Assembly: GCA_963794615.1 (NCBI GenBank)
Contig: CAWCEP010000006.1
Location: forward strand, 372,001-436,000
Source of the DNA: Chersky-840 sp963794615
Lineage (GTDB): Bacteria; Actinomycetota; Acidimicrobiia; Acidimicrobiales; UBA8190
Direction: 5' to 3'
Length of the DNA stretch: 64,000 bases
The notes under the pieces are model-generated. The model saw only the letters and a program-made list of their open reading frames with translations, had not been told where the DNA came from and did not search any database. Below, piece after piece: positions 48,638 to 56,269 of the stretch (positions are counted from its first letter, which is position 1; each line of letters begins with the position of its first letter). The position numbers were made by a program, and so were the translations under genes.

Positions 48638-49015
48638 CTACCGGCCGCCGGCCCTCTGGACCTCGGGTGGGAACTCGTCCATCTCGAAGACCTGGCGGAC
48701 CTCGATGACAGGGCCGTCGGCACACGGAGCACGCTTCGCCCACTCGACGGCCTCGTCCTTCGACTTCACCTCGATCAGCCAGTAGCCGCCCACGACCTCC
48801 TTGGCCTCGCTGAAGGGGCCGTCGGTGGCGGTGGGCCTTCCGCCCGGGAACGACACCCGCACCCCGTCCGTGCTGGGGTGCAGCCCGTCGAGGGCCAGCA
48901 GCACGCCCGCCTTGGAGAGCTCCTCGTTGTACTTGGTCATGGCTTCCACCGCCTCGACGGTCGGCATCCACTCGTCCTCGGAGATGTTCGGGAGCATGAA
49001 CATCATGAACCGCAT
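48638..49015 (-). CDS. YCII-related DGPF-domain protein
   Basis: A 125-residue dimeric alpha-beta barrel protein of the YCII family. MRFMMFMLP at the start, the conserved TDGPFSEAKEVVGGYWLIE in the middle and FEMDEFPPE at the end are typical. Such genes accompany ECF42 sigma factors in most genomes and are thought to be their target or modulator. ATG 49015 has a GAGAGGAG site upstream. Same direction as the sigma gene, 63 bp before it. Confidence 0.9.
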   Translation of the reverse strand: MRFMMFMLPNISEDEWMPTVEAVEAMTKYNEELSKAGVLLALDGLHPSTDGVRVSFPGGRPTATDGPFSEAKEVVGGYWLIEVKSKDEAVEWAKRAPCADGPVIEVRQVFEMDEFPPEVQRAGGR

Positions 49016-49141
49016 GGTGACTCCTCTCTCTGGTGGTTGGTCGAGGCGTCCGCCCGATGGTCGGAACCTCTTCTCTACCCGAGCGTCGAACGAGGCGGGC
49101 CGAAATCGACACCTCCGGGGCGATTGTCCTCACGCCAGATG

Positions 49142-49169
49142 ATGAGTGTTCCTCATAACGAGCTATACT
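49142..49169 (+). promoter_or_regulatory. Candidate promoter and MarR operator
   Basis: A good -10 hexamer TATACT lies at 49164-49169. Upstream, ATGAG-tgttc-CTCAT (49142-49156) is an inverted repeat positioned near -35. A transcript starting about 49176 would give a 40-base leader to GTG 49217. The repeat could be the binding site of the MarR protein encoded there. Confidence 0.45.
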
Positions 49170-49216
49170 CAGCATCCGGGCGGCCATCGTGGCGCCAGGC
49201 AGTCGAAAGGACCGGA

Positions 49217-49786
49217 GTGCCACCTCACACCCGGAGCGCCGGCCCCCGGGGCCCGGCGGCCACCACCCTCGAGCTCGCCGAACTGCTCACCCACACCGCC
49301 CGTCGGCTCCGACGGGGGTCGATCGTCCAACTCGCCCCCCTGGGCGTCACCTACGCCCAGGCCCGGGTGCTGCGCCTGGTCGCCGCCGATGGGCGACCGC
49401 TCCGGATGGCGGACCTCGCCGCCCAGCTCGACGTGGTCCCCCGGTCGGTCACGACCATGATCGACGCCCTCGAGTCGGCAGGGCTCGTCGCCCGCCACGC
49501 CGATCCCGGCGACCGGCGCTCGGTCCTGGTCACGCTGAGCGAGGACGGTCGCCTCCTGCTCGATCGCCTCGAGAAGGCCCGGCGCGACAGTGCCGACGAG
49601 GTCTTCGGGGGCCTCGACGCCGCCCAGCGCCACCAGCTCCTCGGCCTGCTCGGCGTCCTGTGCGAGCGGGGCGCGTGCGTCACCTGCTGCGGGCCCGCCC
49701 CCTCACACGGCCACGGCCACGGCCACGGCCACGGCCACCGTGACGGGCACGGGCACGGCGGCACCGCTGATGGAGGTGGCCGATGA
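49217..49786 (+). CDS. MarR-family regulator with His-rich C terminus
   Basis: A 189-residue MarR protein. Winged helix: LELAELLTHTARRLRRGSIVQL (dimer helix), MADLAAQLDVVPRSVTTMIDALESAGLV (recognition) and DPGDRRSVLVTLSEDG (wing). After the last helix comes CERGACVTCCG and then an HGHG-rich run of nine histidines encoded by a GGCCAC repeat. The Cys and His cluster suggests metal binding. GTG 49217 is chosen for the AAAGG site six bases upstream and the promoter at 49142-49169. The stop overlaps the exporter ATG (ATGA). Metal-responsive control of the exporter is inference. Confidence 0.9.
   Translation: MPPHTRSAGPRGPAATTLELAELLTHTARRLRRGSIVQLAPLGVTYAQARVLRLVAADGRPLRMADLAAQLDVVPRSVTTMIDALESAGLVARHADPGDRRSVLVTLSEDGRLLLDRLEKARRDSADEVFGGLDAAQRHQLLGLLGVLCERGACVTCCGPAPSHGHGHGHGHGHRDGHGHGGTADGGGR
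49709..49738 (+). repeat. GGCCAC hexamer repeat encoding Gly-His
   Basis: Five exact copies of GGCCAC, continuing as less perfect GGGCAC units to about 49757. It encodes the His-rich tail of the MarR protein. The tract is prone to slippage in whole codon pairs, which changes His number without shifting the frame. Confidence 0.85.
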
Positions 49787-51765
49787 GCATGGGTATGGGC
49801 ATGGGTGGGGGAGGACACGGCGGCATGGGCATGGGTCTCATGCGGTCCCTGCGACGCGACAACACGGTGCTGCAGCAGCAGCTTCCCAAGGGGATCGTCA
49901 AGCGCATCGCCACCTTCGCCCGCCCCTATCGCAAGGCCCTCGGGGTCTTCCTCGTGCTCATCATCGTCGACGCCGTCATCGGCGCCGCCAACCCCCTCAT
50001 CTACCGGTCGATCATCGACACCGGGATCGGCAAGCACCGACCGAACCTCATCGTCGTGCTCGCCCTCGTCGTGGCCGGCCTGGCCGTGCTCGACGCGGTG
50101 CTGTCGCTGTGGCAGCGCTGGGTATCGGCCCGGATCGGCGAGGGCCTCATCTACGACATGCGCACCCGGGTGTTCGAACACATCCAGAAGATGCCCATCG
50201 CCTTCTTCACGCGCACCCAGACCGGCGCCCTCGTGTCGAGGCTGAACAACGACGTCCTCGGCGCCCAGCAGGCGTTCACCGACACGTTCTCCTCGGTGGT
50301 GAGCAACGTGATCGGGGTGGCCATCACCCTGGCGGCCATGTTCTGGCTGTCGTGGCCGATCACCCTGGTGGCGTTGGCGCTGCTACCCGTCTTCCTGATC
50401 CCGGCCCGTTTCGTCGGCCGGCGCCTCGCCGATATCACCCGGGAGTCCTACACACTCAACGCCCAGATGACCAACACCATGACCGAGCGCTTCAACGTGG
50501 CCGGCGCCCTCTTGGTCAAGCTGTTCGGACACCCCAACGAGGAAGTCAAGGGGTTCTCGAAGAAGGCGGGGCGCGTCCGCGACATCGGGATTACCCAGGC
50601 CATGTACACCCGGGTGTTCATGGCCGCGTTGCTCCTCACCGCCTCGCTCGCCACCGCCCTCGTCTACGGCTGGGGAGGCCTCCTAGCCGAGCGGGGCACG
50701 CTCTTGATCGGGACGGTGGTGGCCCTGACCGCGTACCTGTCGCGGCTGTACGGGCCGTTGACGGCACTGTCGAACGTGCAGCTCGACGTCATGACCGCCC
50801 TCGTCTCCTTCGACCGGGTCTTCGAGGTCCTCGACCTGCCCCCCATGATCGACGACAAGCCCGACGCGGTGGCGATCCCGCGCGGCCCCGCCCTCATCGA
50901 GTTCGACCACGTCGACTTCGGCTACCCGAGTGCCGAGGAGGTCTCGCTGGCCTCGCTGGAGTCCGTCGCCGTCCTGGAGCGCACGGCGTCGCAGCCGGTG
51001 CTCTTCGACGTGTCGTTCACCGCCCAGCCCGGACAGCTCGTGGCGCTGGTGGGCCCGTCCGGTGCGGGGAAGACGACGATCAGCCATCTCGTCCCGAGGC
51101 TCTATGACGTGCGGGCCGGTGCGGTTCGGATCAACGGTGTGGACGTCAGAGACGCCACCTTGGAGTCGATCGGTGAGGTCGTAGGCGTCGTCACCCAGGA
51201 TGCGCACCTCTTCCACGAGAGCATTCGGGGCAATCTTCGCTATGCCAAGCCTGACGCCACCGACGCCCAATTGATCGACGCCCTGAGCGCGGCGCACATC
51301 CTGCCGCTGGTGGAGTCGCTCCCCGACGGGCTCGACACCTTGGTGGGCGATCGCGGCTACCGGCTCTCGGGCGGAGAGAAGCAGCGCATCGCCATCGCCC
51401 GTCTGCTGCTCAAGGCACCCGACATCGTCGTCCTCGACGAGGCCACCGCGCACCTGGACTCGGAATCCGAGGTAGCCGTGCAGCTGGCGCTCAAGACCGC
51501 ACTGGCGGGGCGCACCTCCCTCGTGATCGCCCACCGGCTCTCCACCGTGCGCGAGGCGGACGTGATCCTCGTGGTCGAGGAGGGTCGGATCGTGGAGCGG
51601 GGTCGCCACGACGAGCTGCTCGCCGCCGGCGGGCTCTACGCCGAGCTCTACACCACGCAGTTCGAGCACCAGTCCGACGCCGCCGACGGCGAGGACGCCG
51701 AGGACGCCGTTGCCGTCGTTGAGGTCGACGGTCAGGAACCCCAGGCGAGGGGGACCGGCGTCTGA
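49783..51765 (+). CDS. ABC exporter (ATPase-permease), probably homodimeric
   Basis: A 660-residue half-transporter. The first 20 residues are Gly, Met and His rich (MGMGMGGGGHGGMGMG). Membrane domain about 45-340, ATPase about 370-610: Walker A GPSGAGKT, signature LSGGEKQR, Walker B IVVLDEATA with catalytic Glu, AHRLS. All sites are canonical, consistent with a homodimer, unlike the pair at 3735-7654. A short insert (SLASLESVAVLERTA) interrupts the start of the ATPase domain. Coupled to the His-tailed MarR gene. The N-terminal Met/His residues may handle metal, but the substrate is unknown. Confidence 0.92.
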   Translation: MSMGMGMGGGGHGGMGMGLMRSLRRDNTVLQQQLPKGIVKRIATFARPYRKALGVFLVLIIVDAVIGAANPLIYRSIIDTGIGKHRPNLIVVLALVVAGLAVLDAVLSLWQRWVSARIGEGLIYDMRTRVFEHIQKMPIAFFTRTQTGALVSRLNNDVLGAQQAFTDTFSSVVSNVIGVAITLAAMFWLSWPITLVALALLPVFLIPARFVGRRLADITRESYTLNAQMTNTMTERFNVAGALLVKLFGHPNEEVKGFSKKAGRVRDIGITQAMYTRVFMAALLLTASLATALVYGWGGLLAERGTLLIGTVVALTAYLSRLYGPLTALSNVQLDVMTALVSFDRVFEVLDLPPMIDDKPDAVAIPRGPALIEFDHVDFGYPSAEEVSLASLESVAVLERTASQPVLFDVSFTAQPGQLVALVGPSGAGKTTISHLVPRLYDVRAGAVRINGVDVRDATLESIGEVVGVVTQDAHLFHESIRGNLRYAKPDATDAQLIDALSAAHILPLVESLPDGLDTLVGDRGYRLSGGEKQRIAIARLLLKAPDIVVLDEATAHLDSESEVAVQLALKTALAGRTSLVIAHRLSTVREADVILVVEEGRIVERGRHDELLAAGGLYAELYTTQFEHQSDAADGEDAEDAVAVVEVDGQEPQARGTGV

Positions 51766-51777
51766 CGCCGATGAGGG

Positions 51778-53295
51778 TCAGGGATCGGGCACCGGCGCCG
51801 GCGGGGGCGGCCCCGTGTAGCGGGCCGAGGGGCGGATCAAGCGGTTGTGGGCGGCCTGTTCGATCACGTGCGCCGACCACCCGATGGTGCGCCCGGCCGC
51901 GAACGTCGGCGTGAACATCTCTCGGGGGAGCCCGCAGCTGTACATCACGACGCCGGCATAGAACTCCACGTTGGTGAACAGCCGCCGGCCCGGCTTCATC
52001 TCCGCCAACACGTCGACCGCGGTGCGCTCGACCTGGGCGGCGAGCTCGACCAGGGGACCGCCGAGGGAGCGGGCCACGTCGCGCAGGAACAGCGAACGGG
52101 GATCGTCGGTCTTGTAGACGCGGTGGCCGAACCCCATGACACGGTCACCGCGCTCGACGGCGTCCCGCAGCCAGGCGTCGGCCCGGTCCGCGCTGGCGAT
52201 CTCGTCGAGCATGGCCAGGGCGCGGCTGGGCGCACCGCCGTGCAGGGGGCCCGACAGGGCGCCGATGGCCCCGCACACCGCCGCGGCCAGGTCGGCGCCG
52301 GTCGAGGTGATGACCCGGGCCGTGAACGTCGACGCGTTGAACCCGTGGTCGATGGTGAGGATCTGGTACTGCTCGACGGCGCGCGCCGCCGCCGGTGACG
52401 GCTCCGACCCCGTCACCATCCACAGGTAGTTGGCCGCGCTGGCGAGGTCGGGGCGCGGCTCGACCGGCGCCCGGCCTTCCCCCAGGTTGTAGGCGGCCGC
52501 CATGATCGTCGGCACCACCGAGCACAGCCGCAGTGTCTGGGCGCGCAATGCGGCCCCGTCGATGTCGTGGGTCGGACGCCACCCCAGCTCGGCGCCGAGG
52601 AGCGACACCGCCGTGCGCAGGACCTCGAAGGGCGAGCCCTGCGCCGCGATCTCGGGCAGGAGCGCCGCCAACCCCGGAGGCAGCCCACGCAGCGCCGCGA
52701 CCTCGGCCCCGAACGCCCGGGCCTGGCGGGCATCGGGGAGCTCCCCCTCGAGGAGCAGGTACCAGACGTCCTCGAGGGACCGGCGTGCCGCGAGGTCCAC
52801 CGCCGAGTACTGGCGGTAGTGGAAGAAACCCTCGTCACCGCGGACGTCGCCCAGCGCCGTCTCCGCCGCCACCACGCCCTCGAGCCCGGCGGGGATCTCG
52901 GTCCCGTGCTCGTCGGGCGGTCGCAGGCGCGCCACTCCCATGAGGTCGCGCAGCGAGACCACCCCCACGAGCTGGTGGCCGTCCACCACGGGGAGGTGTC
53001 GGTACTGATGATGGGCCAGGCTGGTCCACGCCGCGTCGACCTCTTCGTCGGGGCCGAGCACGTCGGGGTTCGCCGTCATCCACAACTCGACGGACTCGGC
53101 GTTCGCCGATGTCGCCGCAGCGGCGGCCCGCAGCAGGTCGCGTTCGGTCAGGATGCCGGCGACCTTGCCGCGTTCGGTCACGATGACCGAGCCGATGCCG
53201 GCATCGCGCATCGTGCCCGCCGCGTCGGCCAGCGAGGTGCCGGCCTCGCAGGTGACCGGTGGGGCCGACATGAGGTCTCGGACGACGGTCGCCAT
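51778..53295 (-). CDS. CBS domain-citrate synthase fusion
   Basis: A 505-residue protein. Residues 1-125 are a CBS pair (VRDLMSAPPVTCEAGTSLADAAGTM, GSVIVTERGKVAGILTERDLL; HHQYRHLPVVDGHQLVGVVSLRDLM). Residues about 135-490 are citrate synthase: GPLHGGAPS with catalytic His, GFGHRVYKTDDPRS with the second His, and LFTNVEFYAGVVM, where the usual catalytic Asp is Glu. CBS pairs bind adenine nucleotides, so this enzyme may be controlled by energy state. ATG 53295 is chosen where the CBS domain starts, with a GGAG eight bases upstream. Divergent from the HTH-citrate synthase gene. It could be a 2-methylcitrate synthase. Confidence 0.9.
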   Translation of the reverse strand: MATVVRDLMSAPPVTCEAGTSLADAAGTMRDAGIGSVIVTERGKVAGILTERDLLRAAAAATSANAESVELWMTANPDVLGPDEEVDAAWTSLAHHQYRHLPVVDGHQLVGVVSLRDLMGVARLRPPDEHGTEIPAGLEGVVAAETALGDVRGDEGFFHYRQYSAVDLAARRSLEDVWYLLLEGELPDARQARAFGAEVAALRGLPPGLAALLPEIAAQGSPFEVLRTAVSLLGAELGWRPTHDIDGAALRAQTLRLCSVVPTIMAAAYNLGEGRAPVEPRPDLASAANYLWMVTGSEPSPAAARAVEQYQILTIDHGFNASTFTARVITSTGADLAAAVCGAIGALSGPLHGGAPSRALAMLDEIASADRADAWLRDAVERGDRVMGFGHRVYKTDDPRSLFLRDVARSLGGPLVELAAQVERTAVDVLAEMKPGRRLFTNVEFYAGVVMYSCGLPREMFTPTFAAGRTIGWSAHVIEQAAHNRLIRPSARYTGPPPPAPVPDP

Positions 53296-53376
53296 GGGCG
53301 CGCTCCGTTCCTGAAGAGGGTTCCCGCCGACGCGGCGGTCCTCGGACCATGATGCTCCCCTTCGGGCCGGGCTGTA

Positions 53377-53398
53377 AATGTTGATCAACTCAATGTTG
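53377..53398. promoter_or_regulatory. Operator-like site between divergent citrate synthase genes
   Basis: GTTGATCAAC (53380-53389) is a perfect 10-bp palindrome. AATGTTG occurs at 53377 and again at 53392, a 15-bp direct repeat. The patch is AT-rich against its surroundings and lies in the 116-bp divergent region. The DNA-binding domain of the gene at 53412 is a natural candidate to bind here. Confidence 0.45.
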
Positions 53399-53411
53399 TA
53401 GCCTCCGAAGC

Positions 53412-54670
53412 GTGCCCGGGGGTGAGCCATCGAATCGGATGCTCGAGAGCGCCGAGGCGGCCCGGCGCCTGGGCGTGAAGTTGGCCACCCTCTACGCCTA
53501 TGTGAGTCGGGGCGTGCTGGTGTCGCACCCCGCCCCCGAGGGCCGCGGCAGCCTGTTCGCGGCCGAGGATGTCGAGGCGCTCGCCAAGCGGTCCCGGGGC
53601 GGGCGGACCACCGAGACCAGGCTGGCCACGGTGGTCACCTCCACCACCCAGCTGCGCGACGACGGTCCCGTCTACCGGGGCGTCCCCGCCACCGAGCTCG
53701 CCACCACCGTCCCCTATGAAGAGGCCGCGGAGCTGTTGTGGCGGGGAGATCCCACCGGCGCGCCCTGGGAGCCCGCTGCCCTGCGACCCCCGGCCGGCCT
53801 CGGCGCGTCGGACCGCCTGCGGTGGGCGGTCGTGATGGCCGGCGCCGGCGACCCTCTGCGCTCCGACCTGCGGCCGGCCTCGGTCATCGCCGTGGCCCGA
53901 CGGCTGGTGGCGACGATGGTCGACGTCCTCCCCCGTCCCGGTGCGAGTGCCGGTGCCCGTGCGGCGGGCGGTGAGGGCGCCGCGCCCGGGCCGGTGCCGC
54001 CGCCCGGGCCGGTGCCGCCGCTCGTGCTGGGCGAGACCCGGTGGGAGCACACCGTGGCGGGCACGCTCACGGCGCGGCTCGCGCCCGAGCCCGACACCGA
54101 CCTCGTACGCGCCGTGAACGCGGCGTTGATCCTCCTCGCCGACCACGAGCTCGCCACCTCCACCGTGGCGGTGCGCGTGGCCGCGTCGGCGCGCGCCGAT
54201 CTCTACGACGCCGTGCTGGCCGGCCTGGGCGTGGTGGCGGGGCCGCTGCACGGGGGGCGTCGCAGCTCGCCTACGGGCTCGTGCGCGACGCCGAGGCGCT
54301 CGGCCCCGAGCGCGCCCTCGACGAGACCCTGCGGTGGCAGCACCGGCTGCCCGGGTTCGGGCACTCGGTCTACCGGGGGGACGATCCCCGCTTCACGGTC
54401 CTCAAGGGCCTGGTGGACGACCTGTGGCCCCCGGACCGCGGGCAGGTCCTGGACGCGCTGCTCGCCCTGGCGGCCGAGCGGGCCATCCCCGGCCCCAACG
54501 TCGATCTGGGACTCGCCGCCCTCACCCGCGCCGCCGGCATGGCCGAGGACGGGGGACGCACCATCTTCACCGTCGCCCGCGTGGCGGGGTGGACGGCGCA
54601 CTACCTCGAGGAGCTCGAGGAGCGACCCATCCGCTACCGGGCCCGCGCCGTCTACGCGATGCGACCGTAG
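53412..54670 (+). pseudogene. Citrate synthase-like protein with N-terminal helix-turn-helix, frameshifted in a G run
   Basis: N-terminal residues 9-60 are an excisionase/MerR-like DNA-binding domain (LESAEAARRLGVKLATLYAYVSRG, then AAEDVEALAKR). A citrate synthase fold follows: TTQLRDDGPVYRGVPATELA, DHELATSTVAVRVAASARADL, and GPLHGG. At a run of six G (54252-54257) the frame breaks; the expected ASQLAYGLVRDAEALG, GFGHSVYRGDDPRFTVLKGL, PNVDLGLAAL and HYLEELEERPIRYRA follow one frame over to the stop at 54670. A seventh G restores a protein of about 419 residues with both catalytic His and the Asp. Sequencing error is plausible. GTG 53412 or ATG 53439 may be the start. Confidence 0.82.
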
Positions 54671-54685
54671 GGAGAAACGCGACGA

Positions 54686-54715
54686 CGCCCGCACTCCCGT
54701 GACGGGTGGCGGGCG
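54686..54715. terminator. Hairpin after the HTH-citrate synthase gene
   Basis: CGCCCGC (54686-54692) pairs with GCGGGCG (54709-54715), and CCCG-tga-CGGG pairs inside. The hairpin starts 15 bp after the stop codon. No T tract, as is common in GC-rich actinobacteria. Confidence 0.55.
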
Positions 54716-54770
54716 CCGGTCATCGATTGTCAGCGCCCTCGAGACACGTGGGTGAAACCCCCGTTCCGGC

Positions 54771-54965
54771 TCAAGACACCGTGGTCTTCGCGACTGGACC
54801 CGGGGTAGGTGCGGCCGGATCGATCGTCGCCTGTGTGACCGGGGAATCAGCTTCGGGGGGCGGCCGAAGGTCGCCCCACTGCCCAGCACCCGAGAGGCGC
54901 TCTGCCAAGACGCTGCGGACCAGCCGCCTCACCTCCTTCGTGTCGACCACCACTACCGCTCTCAT
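54771..54965 (-). CDS. Possible 64-residue protein below a DosR-like box
   Basis: A short frame from ATG 54965 with a GGGGAGAGGCGCAGG stretch upstream. The protein starts MRAVVVVDTKEVRRLVRSVLAERL and ends in a Pro/Thr-rich segment. No domain recognised. The box at 54994-55007 lies 28 bases before the start, which raises the chance that it is a real, regulated gene. Confidence 0.4.
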   Translation of the reverse strand: MRAVVVVDTKEVRRLVRSVLAERLSGAGQWGDLRPPPEADSPVTQATIDPAAPTPGPVAKTTVS

Positions 54966-54993
54966 CCTGCGCCTCTCCCCGCGCCGGCGGGTA

Positions 54994-55007
54994 GGGACCA
55001 AAGTCCC
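54994..55007 (-). promoter_or_regulatory. DosR-like palindrome
   Basis: GGGACCAAAGTCCC agrees with 13 of 14 core positions of the mycobacterial DosR box (GGGACTWWAGTCCC). The outer flanks (TT...AA) are not conserved. It could bind a NarL/DosR-type hypoxia regulator in front of the small gene at 54965, or simply be a hairpin. Confidence 0.4.
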
Positions 55008-55060
55008 TCCCTCGGTCCGTGTCCGCTCCGCCACTGACGCGTGCCTCCGACCCCGCCGGC

Positions 55061-55720
55061 CTAGCGGAGCTCGGTGCCGCCCACGTTGATGACGGCGTCG
55101 TACATGAGGGCCTTGTGGCGCGCCACGACCGCATGGTCCTTGCCGGCGAGCTCGGTGGCGAGCGCGGTCGCCCTCGGGAGCACGTCGCGCTCCGGTACGC
55201 CCCCCGAGGCGATCTGCGCCGTGACCGCAGCGTCGGCGTCGTAGCGTCGTCCCGTGGTGACGGCCTCGTGCAGGGTGACGCGGGGAAGTCGGGCCGCCAG
55301 CAGCGCGTGCATGGTGGGGGTGAGGGGCAGGCCCAGATCGACCTCGGGGAGGCACCAGTAGCCCCGGTCCGATCGCATGATCATGAAGTCGTGCGCGGTG
55401 GCGAGCATGGCGCCGGCGGCAAAGGCATGCCCGTTCACCGCCGCGACGGTCACGGCGGGGAAGGTCAGGACGCGGACCAAGAGGCGGTGCAGCCGGTCCA
55501 TGAAGGCGGCGGGATCGGGGGCGGCGCCGAGCCAGTCGAGGTCGAGCCCGTTCGAGTAGAACTTGCCCTCGCCCGTCGTCACCAGCGCGGTCGGGAGCCC
55601 CGACCGCTCGACCGTGTCGAGGGCGTCGTCGAGCTCGGCCACGAAGCTCTCGTTGAACCGGTTCTCGCCGGACCGGAAGTGGATCACCCATATGGGGCCG
55701 ACCTGTTCGAGCTCGATCAC
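55061..55720 (-). CDS. Enoyl-CoA hydratase/isomerase family protein
   Basis: A 219-residue crotonase-fold protein, shorter than the usual 255-265 residues. ALVTTGEGKFYSNGLDLDWL is the oxyanion-hole region; NGHAFAAGAMLATAHDFMIM and LPEVDLGLPLTP follow. The SNGLDLDWL pattern and short length resemble delta-3,delta-2-enoyl-CoA isomerases (plant ECI type) more than hydratases. GTG 55720 has GGAGGG four bases upstream. It would help oxidise unsaturated fatty acids in the acyl-CoA region that follows. Confidence 0.88.
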   Translation of the reverse strand: MIELEQVGPIWVIHFRSGENRFNESFVAELDDALDTVERSGLPTALVTTGEGKFYSNGLDLDWLGAAPDPAAFMDRLHRLLVRVLTFPAVTVAAVNGHAFAAGAMLATAHDFMIMRSDRGYWCLPEVDLGLPLTPTMHALLAARLPRVTLHEAVTTGRRYDADAAVTAQIASGGVPERDVLPRATALATELAGKDHAVVARHKALMYDAVINVGGTELR

Positions 55721-55790
55721 CGCACCCTCCCGCCGACGACGCGACCACGGTAACGACTGTGGCCCCCACCGACGACCCTCGCCTTCGGGC

Positions 55791-55836
55791 CTGTGACGGA
55801 CCCCGGCCCGGGGGCGAGGACCGGGGTCCGTCACAG
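55791..55836. repeat. Perfect 16-bp inverted repeat
   Basis: CTGTGACGGACCCCGG (55791-55806) and CCGGGGTCCGTCACAG (55821-55836) are exact reverse complements around a 14-base loop. It lies in a divergent intergenic region, 70 bp upstream of the isomerase start. AAAA follows on the plus side, so it does not look like a plus-strand terminator. Origin and role unknown. Confidence 0.8.
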
Positions 55837-55977
55837 AAAACTGCCAGGTTCGGGCCCTACCATCGGGGCACGTGAGCCTGGTGTCATCGAACCGCGTGAC
55901 GCCGCTCAAAAAACCGGCCCAGCGCCCCCCGCTGACCACACCCCACGGTGCATACTCAGGGAGGGGGGTATCGGCCC

Positions 55978-56208
55978 GTGAGCAACGATGACATCGGATC
56001 GGGATTCGCGACGCGGCACCACGTCCGTTTCTGGCGATGGGTGGCGTTCCACCCACCCATGCGAGATCCCAAGTCGCGCGGCTGCGTCGAGCGGGCCGTG
56101 ACCTGCCAGGAGTGCAATTCCGACCTGGGCACCACCGACGACCCGGTCAGCGGGTTCTTCATGGCCTGGCGCCACCGCCGCACCGTGCGCCGCCACCCCG
56201 CCTCGTAA
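55978..56208 (+). CDS. Hypothetical small basic protein
   Basis: A possible 76-residue protein from GTG 55978, with GGAGGGGGG nine bases upstream (an ATG at 55948 is also in frame). Contains HVRFWRWVAFHPPMRDPKSRG, TCQECNSDLGTTDDP and a basic tail. Three cysteines, two in a CxxC, could bind metal. No family recognised. Confidence 0.5.
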   Translation: MSNDDIGSGFATRHHVRFWRWVAFHPPMRDPKSRGCVERAVTCQECNSDLGTTDDPVSGFFMAWRHRRTVRRHPAS

Positions 56209-56269
56209 GAGCCGCTCCGCCCCGGGGAGAACCGCACCGACGTCGGTCGCGGGTCGACCCTTCCGGCCT

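Larger units (their letters stand above)
54716..55060. other. Region between citrate synthase-like and isomerase genes
   Basis: About 345 bases that hold only the possible 64-residue gene (54771-54965) and the DosR-like box. The part 55008-55060 holds nothing I can name. Confidence 0.5.

Noticed and set aside
49139..49216. Upstream ATG start of the His-tailed MarR gene at 49139
   Set aside because: The stretch contains the TATACT promoter hexamer and an inverted repeat; GTG 49217 has a better ribosome binding site.
55791..55836. Insertion sequence end or transposon inverted repeat
   Set aside because: The arms are only 14 bases apart with no transposase or target duplication nearby.
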